A stretch of 64,000 bases of DNA from Brachionus plicatilis. Taxonomy: Eukaryota > Rotifera > Eurotatoria > Ploima > Brachionidae. This document shows positions 47,160 to 59,562 of the stretch, piece by piece. The notes beneath the pieces were generated by a model. That model was not told where the DNA came from. It saw only the letters and a list, made by a program, of their open reading frames with translations, and ran no database searches. How positions within the stretch are numbered: the stretch's first letter is position 1; each line of letters starts with the position of its first letter. The stretch covers positions 1,182,743 through 1,246,742 of the forward strand of contig QEOQ01000316.1 in assembly GCA_010279815.1 (NCBI GenBank), in the 5' to 3' direction. Position numbers and translations under genes: made by a program.

Positions 47160-48026
47160 TTATATTTGCCAAATTTGTTGAAAATTTTTGTTTTTTTTGG
47201 TACATGCGGACAAGCATGGACGCTTGAATTTTGATTTTAGAGAATTATAGTCATTTTTTAATTTTTCCTCATCCGAATCTTTGGTCTCACTTGAAGTGGT
47301 CGAAAATAAGTCGTTTAACTTTTGGCGACAGTCAAGAGTGTATTCGTAGAATTCGCGCTCAATTTGTTGCCGCGTAAGCTTTGGTCTATTGCGTAGGGTT
47401 GAGTTTTTGCCAACACGTCCACTGCTCATTTTGCCACAGCCTCTGCTTGGTTTGTTCAGACTGATGTAGCGCTTGGCTTCATCGTTTACAAAGCCCGGGT
47501 TCAAATTTCCTTTGCTCAGCTGGCTGTTCAATTTTTGCTTGAATTTTTCTTTTTTTATTTTTTCCGGGTCCGGAGAGCTTTTGCTAGACATGTCCAGTAT
47601 GTCATAGGCATGATAGGAAATCGTGTCATCCGAAGGCTTTGTGGTTTTATCTTTTTTAGCAGTGCACTCGCTGCCATCTCTCACATAAATGTGGTCGGAT
47701 TTTTTGCTCCGATTTAGCTGAATGTTGTTGCGGCTTTCGTTTACCGATTTGCTGATTTTTTTGCAGCTTACCGGTCTTTCTTTGTATATAGTGGCACAGC
47801 AGAACCATGCTATAAAGATTAGAAAGCACATGCTGAGCAGCATTGTGGCAAAGGCGGTCGACAAAAGTATTATCTCCTTGGCCTTGTTGTCGAAGCTTAA
47901 AAATGAGTTTTTAAAATCCGGAAAAATGACCGGATATTTGGTGGATTTGTTGAGCATCAAACTTGTGCTCAGACTGAATACAGTCAATGTGCTGTTGGTG
48001 CTATTAGTCAAGTTTAAATCAGACAT
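47160..48026 (-). CDS. Single-pass membrane protein, uncharacterised
   Basis: A 288-aa single-exon frame, not recognised. Residues 1-50 form a short ectodomain with four or so N-glycosylation sequons (NLTNST, NST, NKST) and no signal peptide. Residues about 51-78 (IILLSTAFATMLLSMCFLIFI, then AWFCC) are one transmembrane helix ending in cysteines that could be palmitoylated. The rest, about 205 residues, is a basic Ser/Lys-rich tail with YHAYDILDMSS and a conserved-looking REFYEYTLDCRQKLNDLFS helix. N-out/C-in (type III) topology is likely, given the positive charges after the helix. The C-terminus FQQIWQI has hydrophobic residues at 0 and -2, as in class II PDZ ligands. It converges on the PDZ gene, with only 66 bp between stop codons. 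Confidence 0.7.
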   Translation of the reverse strand: MSDLNLTNSTNSTLTVFSLSTSLMLNKSTKYPVIFPDFKNSFLSFDNKAKEIILLSTAFATMLLSMCFLIFIAWFCCATIYKERPVSCKKISKSVNESRNNIQLNRSKKSDHIYVRDGSECTAKKDKTTKPSDDTISYHAYDILDMSSKSSPDPEKIKKEKFKQKLNSQLSKGNLNPGFVNDEAKRYISLNKPSRGCGKMSSGRVGKNSTLRNRPKLTRQQIEREFYEYTLDCRQKLNDLFSTTSSETKDSDEEKLKNDYNSLKSKFKRPCLSACTKKNKNFQQIWQI

Positions 48027-50687
48027 TTTTTTCTAATGTTTTTTAGTTTTAATTTTCTTTCATTGTTTTCTTTTTGGATGATAAAGGCTAATTATCCAAT
48101 TTTGTATTATCTCCTAGTATATTTGTATGACTTAGGAGCCGAGCTAAAGCAAATTTAATTTGATATATCACCTGTTTTTATTTTATTTTATCTTTTTAAT
48201 AAAATGCTTTTGCATAGTTGACCGATATAGTTGATTTATGATTAATGAACAAATTTAATTACAGTTTTTACATGCAAAATAGTTTTAATTTTTAAATTGG
48301 AAAATTTTTCTACAGGGAAATTGTTTAAGAGGTTTTGTCATTTTTTTTTTAGGAATCACGAAACTGATTTTTTTTAATACTAAAGAAAAATAAATTTAAT
48401 TTTTAGATCTGAAATTAGATTTTATTTGAGAAGGAAAGACTCTTTTTTTGAATAGATTAAAGAATCCGGTTTTGAAATTTGAATTTTTTAATTTTATTTG
48501 AGTATAATTTCCTTATTAGACAATTAATTTTTTTCATTCGTTTTATTTTGAAAAAAAAAATCTAACAAGAATTAGTTGATCATAAAAGGAAATATTTGAA
48601 CAGTGAAATAATAAAAATGAAATTTTAAAACTTTTGTATGAGAATAAATTCAAAAAAAAAGTTATTAATGCATCTTAGAAAATCTGTGCTGCTCAAAATT
48701 CGAAAATTACAAGAAAATTCTGTAGTGGTCTTCAAAATAACAAAAAAATGAATCCTTCGAATCTTTTTTGAATCATTAAAAATTTCTGGATATTTTAAAT
48801 TCATATTTTAAGATTTTTAGTGTTTTTTCCATTATGTTAAATTTAAAGTTGAAAATTTTTAAAAAAATCTTTTTTTTACATAAACTTCTATTAGCTATGT
48901 AAAATTTTTATCAAATTTCAAATTTTTTAAAAATTAATTTCAAAAATAAATCCAACCAAATAAAAATCTTATTATTCCTGTATCTGTGGCTCCGTTACCT
49001 TATTTTTATTTAAAATAATTTTTCTAACAACATAAAATAATTATTCTTATTAATTTTTTTAAATGTCAAAAATATTTATTTCCCATAAAGCACATAGTCA
49101 TTATGCTTTGATTCTCAAATGAATCCATTTTTTATTCCACAAAGCTAAGTGACGATGATTCAAAGATCTATCTAAAATTTATCCGGATAATCTAAATAAT
49201 GTTCTAAATATTCAAAGAGATATAGGTAATTTATTTTAAAAGGAATCAACAATTGATTTTGAAATTTTGATATTCAAAATAGTCTAGGATTATTAGAAAA
49301 TTTAATTTGAATTCAATGAATGAAATTTGCAGAATTTTTCAAGACTGTTCATTTTTTATGACATTAAGCTTTAATTTCCGAATATAAAAAATCGGTTTAA
49401 TTTAAATTTATTTAAATTTATACATAAATTTTATTAAAATATTTATTTATTAAATTATTTAATTTTATTTATTTTAAATTTAATATTTAAAGGGAAGTAA
49501 AAATACAAAGAATAAAATAAAATAAGATTAAATAATAATCACATAAAAATTCATATATGAAAAAAAAATCAAATATATACTAAATTAAAATATGAACCAA
49601 GGCGGGCTGAAGACATCCTAGAAAAAACAGTCACAGCGATTTGCATGATTAAGAGGAAAAAAACTATGGAAAATGTTTCTACTCAAAATTTTTGTCATAT
49701 TAAAAGGTAATTCTTATTCAGAAGAACATTTCTACTTTATGAGAAAGGATATATTTAAATTGTAGTAGTAGAAGAAGTAAATATAGCTGAGACACAGAGG
49801 TACCTGTCTGGATGTAGGTTATAAGACTACATCATTTCAGTTCTTAATCTATAATTGTAACATAATTGACTTTTTTTAAAAGACCGAAATATTTTTATAG
49901 ATAAAATTTTAAGATTAATTTTTTTTAATAGATATCAAATAAATTTGAAATGGACTGATATTCAATAAGTCTTTAAAATAAAAAAACAATTATTTTGATT
50001 TTATTTCAGAGGAAATTGAAAATTTCCGATATTGTTTTTTTAAAAATTTAATCTATGATTACAATACGGATAAAAGGTTTTTACTTGACGTGAACATAAA
50101 ACTAATTCAAATAAATGATTCTCAGGAACAAAATAATCTTCCAAAATAAATAAAAATATTGAAAATTTTAATAATATTTTTAAAACTATCAGGAATAAAA
50201 AAAAAAAATTGGTTATGATATTGAGTCTTTAAAAAAAATTTATTTCTTCGTAAATTATATGACTTTATATAATGAAACAAAATTGGAGCTTCCAGCCATT
50301 GTAAAATTAACGTTTTCGGACATTTTGCTCTGACATGGGACCTCTTTATAAAAATTAAAAATTCATAGGTTAAGAAATTAATTTCATCTTTATAATTTAT
50401 AATTTTTTTAAAAATTAAAAAACTTTGACTTTTATTTTATTGGAGATCCTTGGTATTTATGACATATCCAGATAATTTATCTATTTATTAATCAAAACTG
50501 TTTATTCTAAAAAAAAACACTTGTTAACAACCTTATAGTTTTTATTTATCAAAATATTTTAAATAAAGAAATTTTTGGTAAATAAAAAACAAAATTTATA
50601 AAAATTTAGGCAATTGTTTTCGTCCAATCCAAACTTAAATATTTAGATAGACAAACATTTATTTACAAAAAAAATATTTAAGTAAAT
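48027..50687. other. Intergenic with scattered repeat pieces
   Basis: AT-rich. A gcaattta-type stretch at 48125-48160 contains gagccgagctaaagc, the complement of the SINE-like tail. G/C-richer pieces at 49590-49650 and 49760-49850 resemble old SINEs. No gene seen. Confidence 0.4.
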
Positions 50688-51120
50688 TTAGGAAATATAT
50701 TTTTGATAGATAATTCTTTTTTTGCCAATTGAGCCCCCGATTCTGAACGGAATTTGAGGCCTGGTCAAACGATAATTGTATTTTCTTTCAAAGTGTCCGT
50801 CATCATCATTTTTGAGAAAATTGTAAAAATTGAAATTACGTCGTGCCAAGACATGAGCCTTCTGGTCTTTGGTGTAAAGACACAATGTTCCTTTTCGAAA
50901 AAGCGACAAACCATCACCAAATATACTTTCAATTGCTTTATTCAACTTTTAATTAAAGTTTAATCTAAATTATTTAGTATTAATTTAAAATAATTACCTC
51001 AGCTTCATCGAATTCAAAGCAAATACGGTCAGTATAAAATGAACTTGCATTTGTGAATCTAAGTAGGGTCTGAATCAGAATTGAGCTAAACATAACTTTC
51101 GCGAATGAAACAATTTTCAT
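50688..51120 (-). CDS. Small secreted protein, possible peptide precursor
   Basis: Two exons, 51120-50998 and 50945-50688, with a 52-bp intron (gag|gtaatt ... aaaag), join in phase to 126 aa. The N-terminus MKIVSFAKVMFSSILIQTLL then RFTNA is a good signal peptide. The mature part begins SSFYTDRICFEFDEAELNKA and has only two cysteines. It carries dibasic sites (ARR, ERK, GKKR). Near the end comes TRPQIPFRIGGSI-GKKR, where Gly-Lys-Lys-Arg is the standard cleavage plus amidation signal of neuropeptide precursors, then a short tail IIYQKYIS. I recognise no known peptide family. A secreted non-hormonal protein is the alternative. Confidence 0.65.
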
Positions 51121-53248
51121 TTTTAATCTAAAAAATTCTCAGAAGAATTTTACAGGAAGAAAAATGAAAAAAAATTGACTATTTTTAAAAAAAATTTGAT
51201 ACATTTTGTTCAATTATACTAATTAAAATAAATTTACTACCTTAAATTTGTCATTTTCCTACTCAAATAATTTAAAAAAAAAAATTTTAAACTAATTTGT
51301 AACCTAAAATATATGTATATTTCCTTTTAGAAATGTTATTATTACATCCTTGCTATTTTTTGATGCTTATTAAACGAAAATATGAAAACATTTTGAATAA
51401 TCTTTTTTAAAAAATATAAAATAAATTTGATGACTTAGTTTAAGTTGTTTGAATTTTTTTTTAGAAATTTATGTTGACAGCACTTAATAAATGGAAAAAA
51501 TTTAGAGATTTGTTGTTTACATCAATCAGCTTTTATTAAATTTCACTAATTCTAATTTAAACTTTAATTACCGTTCATTTTTTTAATTTTTAATTTGTTT
51601 CTGACAACGCAAATTACACTCAAATAGAAAAAATTAGAAGTTAATCTCTCAAAAAGTAAAGCAGTTCGAATTTTTAACCTAAAAATTTTATTTTTTTTTA
51701 ACAAACAAAAATTGAGTAATCTTAATTGAAAATTTTCGTCGAAAAACGGTTTTGAGTAGAAAATAAAAAAATTTTCGAAAAAATATAAATATTAATTTTG
51801 TTGTCTTCTTAAATTTATCTATTTATATGTGTTTTATTTGTCTAATTAAGATGTCCAATTGAAAAAAATGATCTCTAAAATAATTCAAATTTTTTAATAA
51901 TTATTTTAAAAAATACCTATACAATTGGAAAAATAAATTTAAAGCAGAATTGAAGCGATAAAATTTACTTTAATTTTGTAAAATTAGAATATTTGAAAAA
52001 ATTATCTGACTTTTTTAAATGATTATTTTGAAAATGATTACTTATTTCTTTATTAAACTGAAAAGAAAAAATTAAATACCTGGATTTAGGTATTAAAATT
52101 GTTTAACTAATTGACTTTTTCCATCAATTTAAAATTTTTTAATCTCAATTATATAATTAGCAGGCTTCGTGATTATAATTGATGATTCATTTTATAAATG
52201 AAATGGAAAATTTAATATTAAACAAACAATTTTTTTTAAAAATACACCAAAAAATTTTAATTCAAAACTATGATATAAGAATAAATAATGTTTCTCAAAA
52301 ATTACTTAAGTTATCAAAATTAATTTGTGCACATTATTTAGTAAAAAATGAAAAAATGAGTGAAGCGTATTGAATTATGTAAAGATTTATCAAAAAAATC
52401 TAATTAAATGTTTCAGTGTCGTAACTATTTTGAAGATAAAAGGGTCATGTCGATATTTTGATCAATAGTATCACATCGATTTGGTGAACATTTTGATCTG
52501 ATCACCAAAGTTGTAATCATTATTAAAATTTTGATTTTCAAAATTATTTTTTTAATGGCCAAAAAATATCTCACCAAAATATTTTGAATAAAAATTAAAA
52601 CTTAATCTGTTGAGTCTTATAAAAAAAATACCTCAGACTAATCCATTCGGGATTATTTGTTATCAAATAAAAATCTTCCCACACGTAAAAATAATATGTG
52701 ACTTACTTTTTATATTAGAAAAAAATTTAATTAAAAATCAGATTCCTCAACTTGGCAATTTTAGTTTATTCTAATGATTACCAGGAAAGAACGCCGTTCT
52801 TCGTCAGTTTTTTTCACGACGCCAAACGGCACTCAGCGTTCAGCGATTTTTTTTCAAAATTTTTTTTTTTCTTAAAAAAAAAGCTTTAAGATTTAAATTT
52901 CTTTTGTTAAAATAATTAAAAAAAAATATTTGACAAATTTTTTGATAAACTTGAATTAAATAGAACTTTTTTGACTTCGCAATTTACTTGATTTTTTTTA
53001 AAATAATATAATAATATAAATTCTTTATATAAGCTAAGCATTTGTCACATTATATTCATTTATGGTGATTCAATAGGAAATTCTAAATCATTAGCTGAAT
53101 CTTTTTTTAACTGTATTAAACATATTTAAAATGCATGAGAAAAAAATGTTTTTTAGATAATTTTGAACTTCCCAAGGGTCATGGCTCTTAAATTATAATT
53201 TTAATTAAAAAAAATTTTAATTAAAAATTTTTTAATTTAATTTTATTT
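51121..53248. other. Intergenic, no gene seen
   Basis: AT-rich. One G/C-richer block at 52780-52850 (ccaggaaagaacgccgttct, cacgacgccaaacggcactc) is similar in flavour to the SINE-like heads. A 64-codon frame at 52179-52373 is low complexity. Confidence 0.4.
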
Positions 53249-53300
53249 AATCTGAAGGAGCTTTAGATCAACATAGATAAACAAATAAAAAAAAAATTCA
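53249..53300 (+). repeat. SINE-like 3' tail
   Basis: taatctgaaggagctttaga, then tcaacatagataaacaaata; aligns with the 11959 copy. 5'-truncated. Confidence 0.55.
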
Positions 53301-53342
53301 CCATAAATTTGTATATGGGTATTTGGAAATAACGAAATGTCG

Positions 53343-53430
53343 TTTCTTATCGAACACTGGTTTTCAAAATGGTATAAAGATGTGATTTAGTCGAAAATGC
53401 CCATTTTGAAAACTAGTGTTCGATAAGAAA
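53343..53430. repeat. 30-bp hairpin with one mismatch
   Basis: Arms 53343-53372 (tttcttatcgaacactggtt...) and 53401-53430 pair with one mismatch around a 28-base loop. The stem length and imperfect pairing are pre-miRNA-like in size, but a short fold-back transposon is equally possible. Confidence 0.7.
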
Positions 53431-56400
53431 CAACGATAAAAAACGATATGTCGTAAAAATCGAGCAACTACGTTATCTCATTTATTTTCAAATTATTACT
53501 TTTTAAAAATCAAATGTGTCTAAATCTTAGCTGAAATATTAAGCATGAAAGAAAAATATTCCCACGCTTTTTAAAATGAAAGGAATACTTTTACCATACC
53601 TATTACGTGCGTAAATTATTACAAAAAAATTTAAAAAAAAGACTTATTTATATTTATAAACATTTACTTCAAATTTTAAAATTTATCATATCATTAGCTA
53701 CATGTTTAAATATTGAACAATTTAGGGAAGAAAGAAAAAATATTTAGACTTTTAAATTTTTTATTTTCTTTTATATATTATTTAACTAATTTTATTTTTC
53801 TCAATTTTTTTAATTTGAAGGATCAAGAACAATATTATTCTTCCCTTCTTTGTTCTTAAAGTTACAATGGTCCTAATTACTACAACCTTTTTAATGGACT
53901 GAAGCGGAACTGGCAGGAGATTATGCGTTCAGAGTAAATGATTTAAAATACGCTTACAATTTGAAATTTAAAAATTCCAAAATAATAAAAAATTAATTTT
54001 TAAAAATTAATTATTAAAAGTTCTTTTTCGATAAATTTATTCTACAAGGTTTTTTTAATATTTCCTTTTCATTGTTATATTTTTAGGTCCAAAAAATTTT
54101 ATTGATGATATCCTTTTTTTTAATTTAGCATGATCTTTTTTATAAAAATTGTTTCCTTTGAGCGGATTATTCACTCTATGCATATAAAGAGATCATATAG
54201 AGAATAATCAAAATTTATCTATGTAAACATAAATTTCACATAGGCCATGTCTAATTAAATTAATAAATTAATTATTTTTATTAAATTACCAAATAAATGA
54301 TTAAATGTGAATATCTTTGAAAAATCGTGTGCGAAAAAATTTAAATAATGACAGTGTGACATAATATAGAAAGACTAAATAAAGAAAGAAAAGCGTCGAA
54401 TTTACCTGGAAAAAAAATGTCGAAAAAAAAATAAAGAAAGAAAAAATATAGAAAATTATGCATAGAATAAACAGTCTAATTAATTTTGGAAAAATGTATT
54501 TGACACATAAAAAAAAAAATTATAGTATAAAAAAAATTTAATAGCGCATAAACCAAAAAAAATTAAGTATAGTATAAAGATTGTATCATTAAAGCATATA
54601 AAAATTAGTCTCGCATAAAATAAAGCAAGTTAAGAATAAAAAAAATATTATAGCATAAAACAAAAATAGGTATTATTTTGATTTTTAACCATTCGTATTT
54701 TATTTTACTCTTTTATTTTTTATTTTTTTGTCTTCAATCAATTAAAATAAAACCAAAATAAAAAATTATACATCACCAGATACCGACTGAACCTCCACCG
54801 TTCTGTAACCTTGGTAAACAGAACTTCGGATGAAACTTCCCATTTATATATTTTATTACTTTTACTCTTGATTTACGATTAAAGACCTAAAAATTGAACT
54901 CGTCATTGAAAATGACTATGTACCAATCTTTAACTGTCCAATTAAGTCTCTGTTTATACCACTCATATATTTTTTATATTTTTTTTTATCTTATTCTTAA
55001 TAAATTTTTGATTATTTATGCTTGAAATTAAATATTTTTATGCTTTCAAAATTTTTTTATGCTTTAATAAAAAAAAATATGCGAGAAAAAAAAACAAAAA
55101 AAAATTTTAACTTTTTATTCATTATGCTATGGTTTAATTTTTTATGCTTTATTTTTTGTATTTATGCGTCAAAACCCCCCGTCCATTAATTTTTCGATGA
55201 TCGAATTTTTTTAAAATTAGCTTTGAAAATAGAAATTAAACATAGGTTTTGGTTAATACTTTTGAAAATCAGTTTTGTTCCAATTATTCTTGAAATTTAT
55301 ATTAAAATTTTTAACGATTTGAGATTAAAAAATTAGATATTTGAAACAATTTACCTATATCCGATCTAAAAAATATAATTTTCTAATTAATGTATATTTA
55401 AAATTTCCGAGAATTTTAAAAATATCCTTTTTTGTACTAAAAATTTCGAATTTTTTTTCATGCTAAATTTTTTTAAAATAAAAATATCTTCCCACTTCTT
55501 AGCCGGAATACTTTTTAAAGGTGCTAGGCTTAAGTAAATTTTTTTTAATTTGTATTTTTAAACACTATTCTAATTTATTTTAAATGAAAAAATTGAAAAT
55601 TATACTGGATTAATGGATAATTATACTGATTATATGAGAAAATTCTTTTTCCTCATAAATCATTTAAATGTCTCCCTGAATTATATCTCTAAATTTATAA
55701 TCTATTTTTATTAACAAAAGACGTTAAATTGAGTTTTCAATTGGGTCTTATGATTCGGAGTAACTTTTTTAATATTGAAAATAATCTTGTTCTCATTCAT
55801 GCTAAAATAAAATAAATTTTCAATAAGGAAACGCTGAAAATGGAATAAAAATATTGTGTTCAGCATTTAATTTAAAATATTAACTTTTTTACTATTTTTT
55901 TCAATTTTAATCAGCACAAAAAGTTTGAGTTTTTAATTTATCAATTTATTTTTTCCAAATAATTATCTAAATTAGCATCTAAATTGTAAATCATGTAAAT
56001 TTATTAGATTATATTTTTTTTTATTTTTTTAAATATTTATATGATTCAATTAACGCGAATATTGAGAAGTCTATAATTAAAAAGAAAGAAAAAATAGAAT
56101 AGGATCAAGATAATAATTACGATTTTTGTTATTTTGAATGAAATTTTATTTTGAGAAAATATAAATATGAAAAATGATTATTCTCCTTTAAAATTACTAT
56201 TATGTAAATTTTAATGAATAGGATATTGCCTCTTCCTAATTAAAAATATGTTTACAATTCAAAAATGGATTTAAATTCGAAAAAAAGCTTTAAAGAATTA
56301 TATTTGCTTTTAAAAATGCAAAAATGAAGTAAAGTTTAAATTTAAATTTAAAAATTAAAAATTAAAAAAAAATTAAAGTTTAGAAAGTATTAAAGCTTTC

Positions 56401-57498
56401 ATTTAAAGTATTAAATCATAAATGTATAAATTTTCAATATCGATCTCATGATCACAAAGCTATTGATTTAATAAATATTTTTGGTCAATTTTGTTTAATT
56501 TGGACAAATTTATCATTTTATTTTTGAACTTCTTACTGATAAACATGAAAAAATGGCGTAATTATTCGTAAATTTAGTTATATTTAAAAATAATAAAAAA
56601 TAGATATAAATTTTTTTAATTATTTTAATGATTTGATCAGTCACCTTCCCTATTGATTACAATTTTATTACCTTAAAAGGAAAGATATTTAGCTATTAGA
56701 TTAATTGTTTAATTGAAACTAAAACTCAATTTTTTAAGTAATTTAATCGTCTTTATCATGAGCGATTAAAGCGATCTCACAAGTAAAACTTTTTCATGCA
56801 TTTCATCTTTTTTTAATAAATATTAATCTGATGATCCCAAAAAGTCAATTTAACAATAAATTTTTTTTTTTGATAAAAAAAGTTTTAAAAAATTCACCAT
56901 TATTTGTTTGAGAAATAGCTCTTAACAAAACTTATAATATTTCCTTTTTTTACCATTCTTTACTTAATTATATATATAATAACGTCATGTTTGTTGTTAT
57001 GAGGTCTAAAAATAAAACGAAATTTTACAAAATTGGCCCTTTTTCAATTTACGAAAATTTTTTTCGATTAAATTAAATTTACTAGAATTTATCAAAAACT
57101 TATTGGCAAATCAATGCTGTAATTTCGAGTAAAAATATCCAGTTTGTTATTCTGCCTTGATTGTTTTTGACTCTAGTTCAATTAGAATTTGAAAATTATA
57201 AAAATAAATAAAATTTTCTTGAATTTAAAAATTTGTTATTTTTTCAATGAAAAAAATCTGCCAAAGTCTAGTCTGACAAAGCTAGATTTGGCGGCATTTT
57301 AAAATCTCATTATTTAATCAAAAACTTTCTAAAATTAATTTTTTCAACATTTTTAAAATAAAAAAATTTAAAAATAATATTTTTCCAAATTTAACTAATC
57401 CTTAAATTTTCTTTTCTGTAAATATTTTACATATTTAGAATTTTTTTTCAAAAAAAAACACAAAAACACTAAGAAATTTAAAGAAAATATTCAAAAGA
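53431..57498. other. Long AT-rich intergenic region with a GCATAAA fold-back
   Basis: Between 54455 and 54665 forms of gcataaa recur about five times; between 55015 and 55170 the complement tttatgc recurs about seven times. Together they form a loose inverted cluster around a more complex loop (54760-54910). The rest has no gene I can support. Just before the next gene, ttttacatatttag at 57425-57438 resembles a splice or trans-splice acceptor. Confidence 0.45.
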
Positions 57499-59562
57499 AT
57501 GCAAAGCGAACTGATTCTCAAAAAAGACGTCGATTTGCATCATTCCCAAGATCCTTATCGGGTGCAGAATGCGGATGAAATTGACGAAGACCAATCTATT
57601 GAGCGTCAACTGCGGTTTGTTCTTAACCGGTTGACTCCTGAAAATTTTCAAAAATTAGTAATCAATCTAATAAATCTTCCGCTAAACACCCAAGAACGCT
57701 TGAACACCGCGGTAAACATTATCTACCAAAACGCTTTGAACGAAGAGCTCTACTCTCATCTGTACGCTCAGGCATGCAAATTAATGAGCCAAATAAAAGT
57801 ACCATTTGAACATGTATCCTCCAAATTCATAAGCTTTTTGAGTATTTTGCTAAAAAAATGTGAAAAAGAATTCGACACAGACTACCACAAGGACAAATAC
57901 TACGAGTATTTGGTCAAAGAGGCCGAGTTTGTCACAGATGAGCAAAAACGCAAACAACTGCTTGATCAAGCTAATGAACAACTGGAAAAGGCCAAGCAAA
58001 ACTACATCGGAAATGTGTCTTTTTTGGCCGAATTGTACAACATGGATCTTCTGGACGATGCCATTTTGCACGAGGGCATCAAAAGACTGTTCGAAAAACA
58101 GGAAAAAGATGAAGAAAATTTGGAATGTTTGTGCAAGTTGTTGACCAGAGTTGGTCCAAAATTTGACAATTATAAAAATAAAGAAAAAATCGATGATTAT
58201 TTTGAGTATTTAAGAGATATTTATGAAAAAAGATTTTCAATTTCAGCGCGGATTAGATTCATGATTTTGAATTTGATTGAATTAAGAGAGAACAACTGGA
58301 CACCCAGACATGAAAGTGGTCCCAAGCGAATTGAGGAGATCCGAAATCAGGTGCTGGCTGAGAGGGAAGAAAGAGAACTTCGATTTGCCCAAACTGTGCC
58401 ACAAACTCAGATTGAATTCATGGTAGCTGATGGCAGACGATACAGTCTTTTTTACGGCTATGCTCACCACATATTAGACCAGTTGAAATACCGCGAGGAT
58501 TTCGACCGAGTTCTTGGTTACATTCTAAAAGTGGATCCTGATAGACACAGTGAATTATTTGAGGCTCTAATTTGTATTTCAATGGACAAAAGTGACCAGC
58601 AAAGAGACTTAATTGGAGAGTTTTTCTACCAAAATTTGAAGAGTAAAGTTTTTAAATTGGATCAGTTTAAGATGGGCCTAAGAAAAGTTTTGCTAAAAGC
58701 TCTAGAGTCTTATATGAAAGGATACAAATTTCCGAAAAAATTGAGCCAAATTTTGGCAAATTTGATCCGGTTGGATTTTTTGGACATAAGTTTTTTGAAG
58801 GATGCTTTCGAGCCTGTCAAACGTGACCAACTTTGTGCCAGAATAATGGCCAAAACACTTAAACTAGCTGCCGAACAAATCGGATGTCAAAATGTTTCGG
58901 ACATTTTTGAACTGTCCGGTCTGGATTTTAATTATTTTTTTGAAAATTTTGAAAATGAGGTGGATAGAAGAGATTTTTTTAAAGAGATGAGAATCGAATG
59001 GGTCTCGACTATTCACGAACATCAGAGACAAAGCGTGGAACTTATCCAGTCATTTAAGGAGAAATTAGAGGTTATTTTCAGAGAAACAGGCGAAGAGCCT
59101 CTTGCGGTACTAGACCGCATTGAGCCTGAGTTTCACAAGGAAGAGACCAAGACAAAAGAGTTTATTCGAGCTTTGAGTGTGGTTTTTTTTGAAAAAGTTC
59201 TGCATCACAAAAGAATAGATAGTGACAAATTTAAAAAAATGGAAAACATCTTGGTCAATTTTGTCAAAGAACATCTAGATTTGCAATTGGAAATGCTCTA
59301 TTCGGTTCAGGTGATGGCATTCCACATGAAATATGAAACAAGTAGTTTTTTTTAAATTGAAGAAATTTTAAAAAGTTTGAAAACATTTTTTTTGTAAGAT
59401 TTCCTACCTGTTTCGTTTATGTTGCTATACTCAGATGAAATAGTTGAGAGGAAGGCATTTTTTAAATGGATGAACAACCCACGCGGAAAAGGTCATGGAA
59501 TTGCTCAAGTATTTTTGAGCTCCTTTTTTGAACATATCTCAAGACCCCAAACTGAAAAATAA
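57499..59562 (+). CDS. Short eIF4G-type translation factor (MIF4G-MA3-W2)
   Basis: Scaffold that recruits eIF4A and eIF3 to mRNA. Two exons, 57499-59341 and 59399-59562, with a 57-bp intron (acaa|gtagtt ... tttgtaag) join in phase to 668 aa; without this join the W2 domain would be cut. MIF4G spans about residues 35-265: RQLRFVLNRLTPENFQKLV, YSHLYAQACKLMSQ, NVSFLAELYNMDLLDDAILH, ENLECLCKLLTRVGP and ARIRFMILNLIELRENNW. An MA3-like helical region follows (about 290-450), then W2, ending MLLYSDEIVERKAFFKWMNN and GKGHGIAQVFLSSFF. The N-terminus before MIF4G is only about 35 residues, with no YxxxxL eIF4E-binding motif and no PABP site. The layout is that of DAP5/eIF4G2 (about 900 aa), though MIF4G looks nearer eIF4G1/3. 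AATAAA at about 59585. Cap-independent function is inferred. Confidence 0.88.

Noticed and set aside
52179..52373. 64-codon plus frame
   Set aside because: Low-complexity Ile/Lys/Asn sequence in AT-rich DNA, without homology or splice signals.
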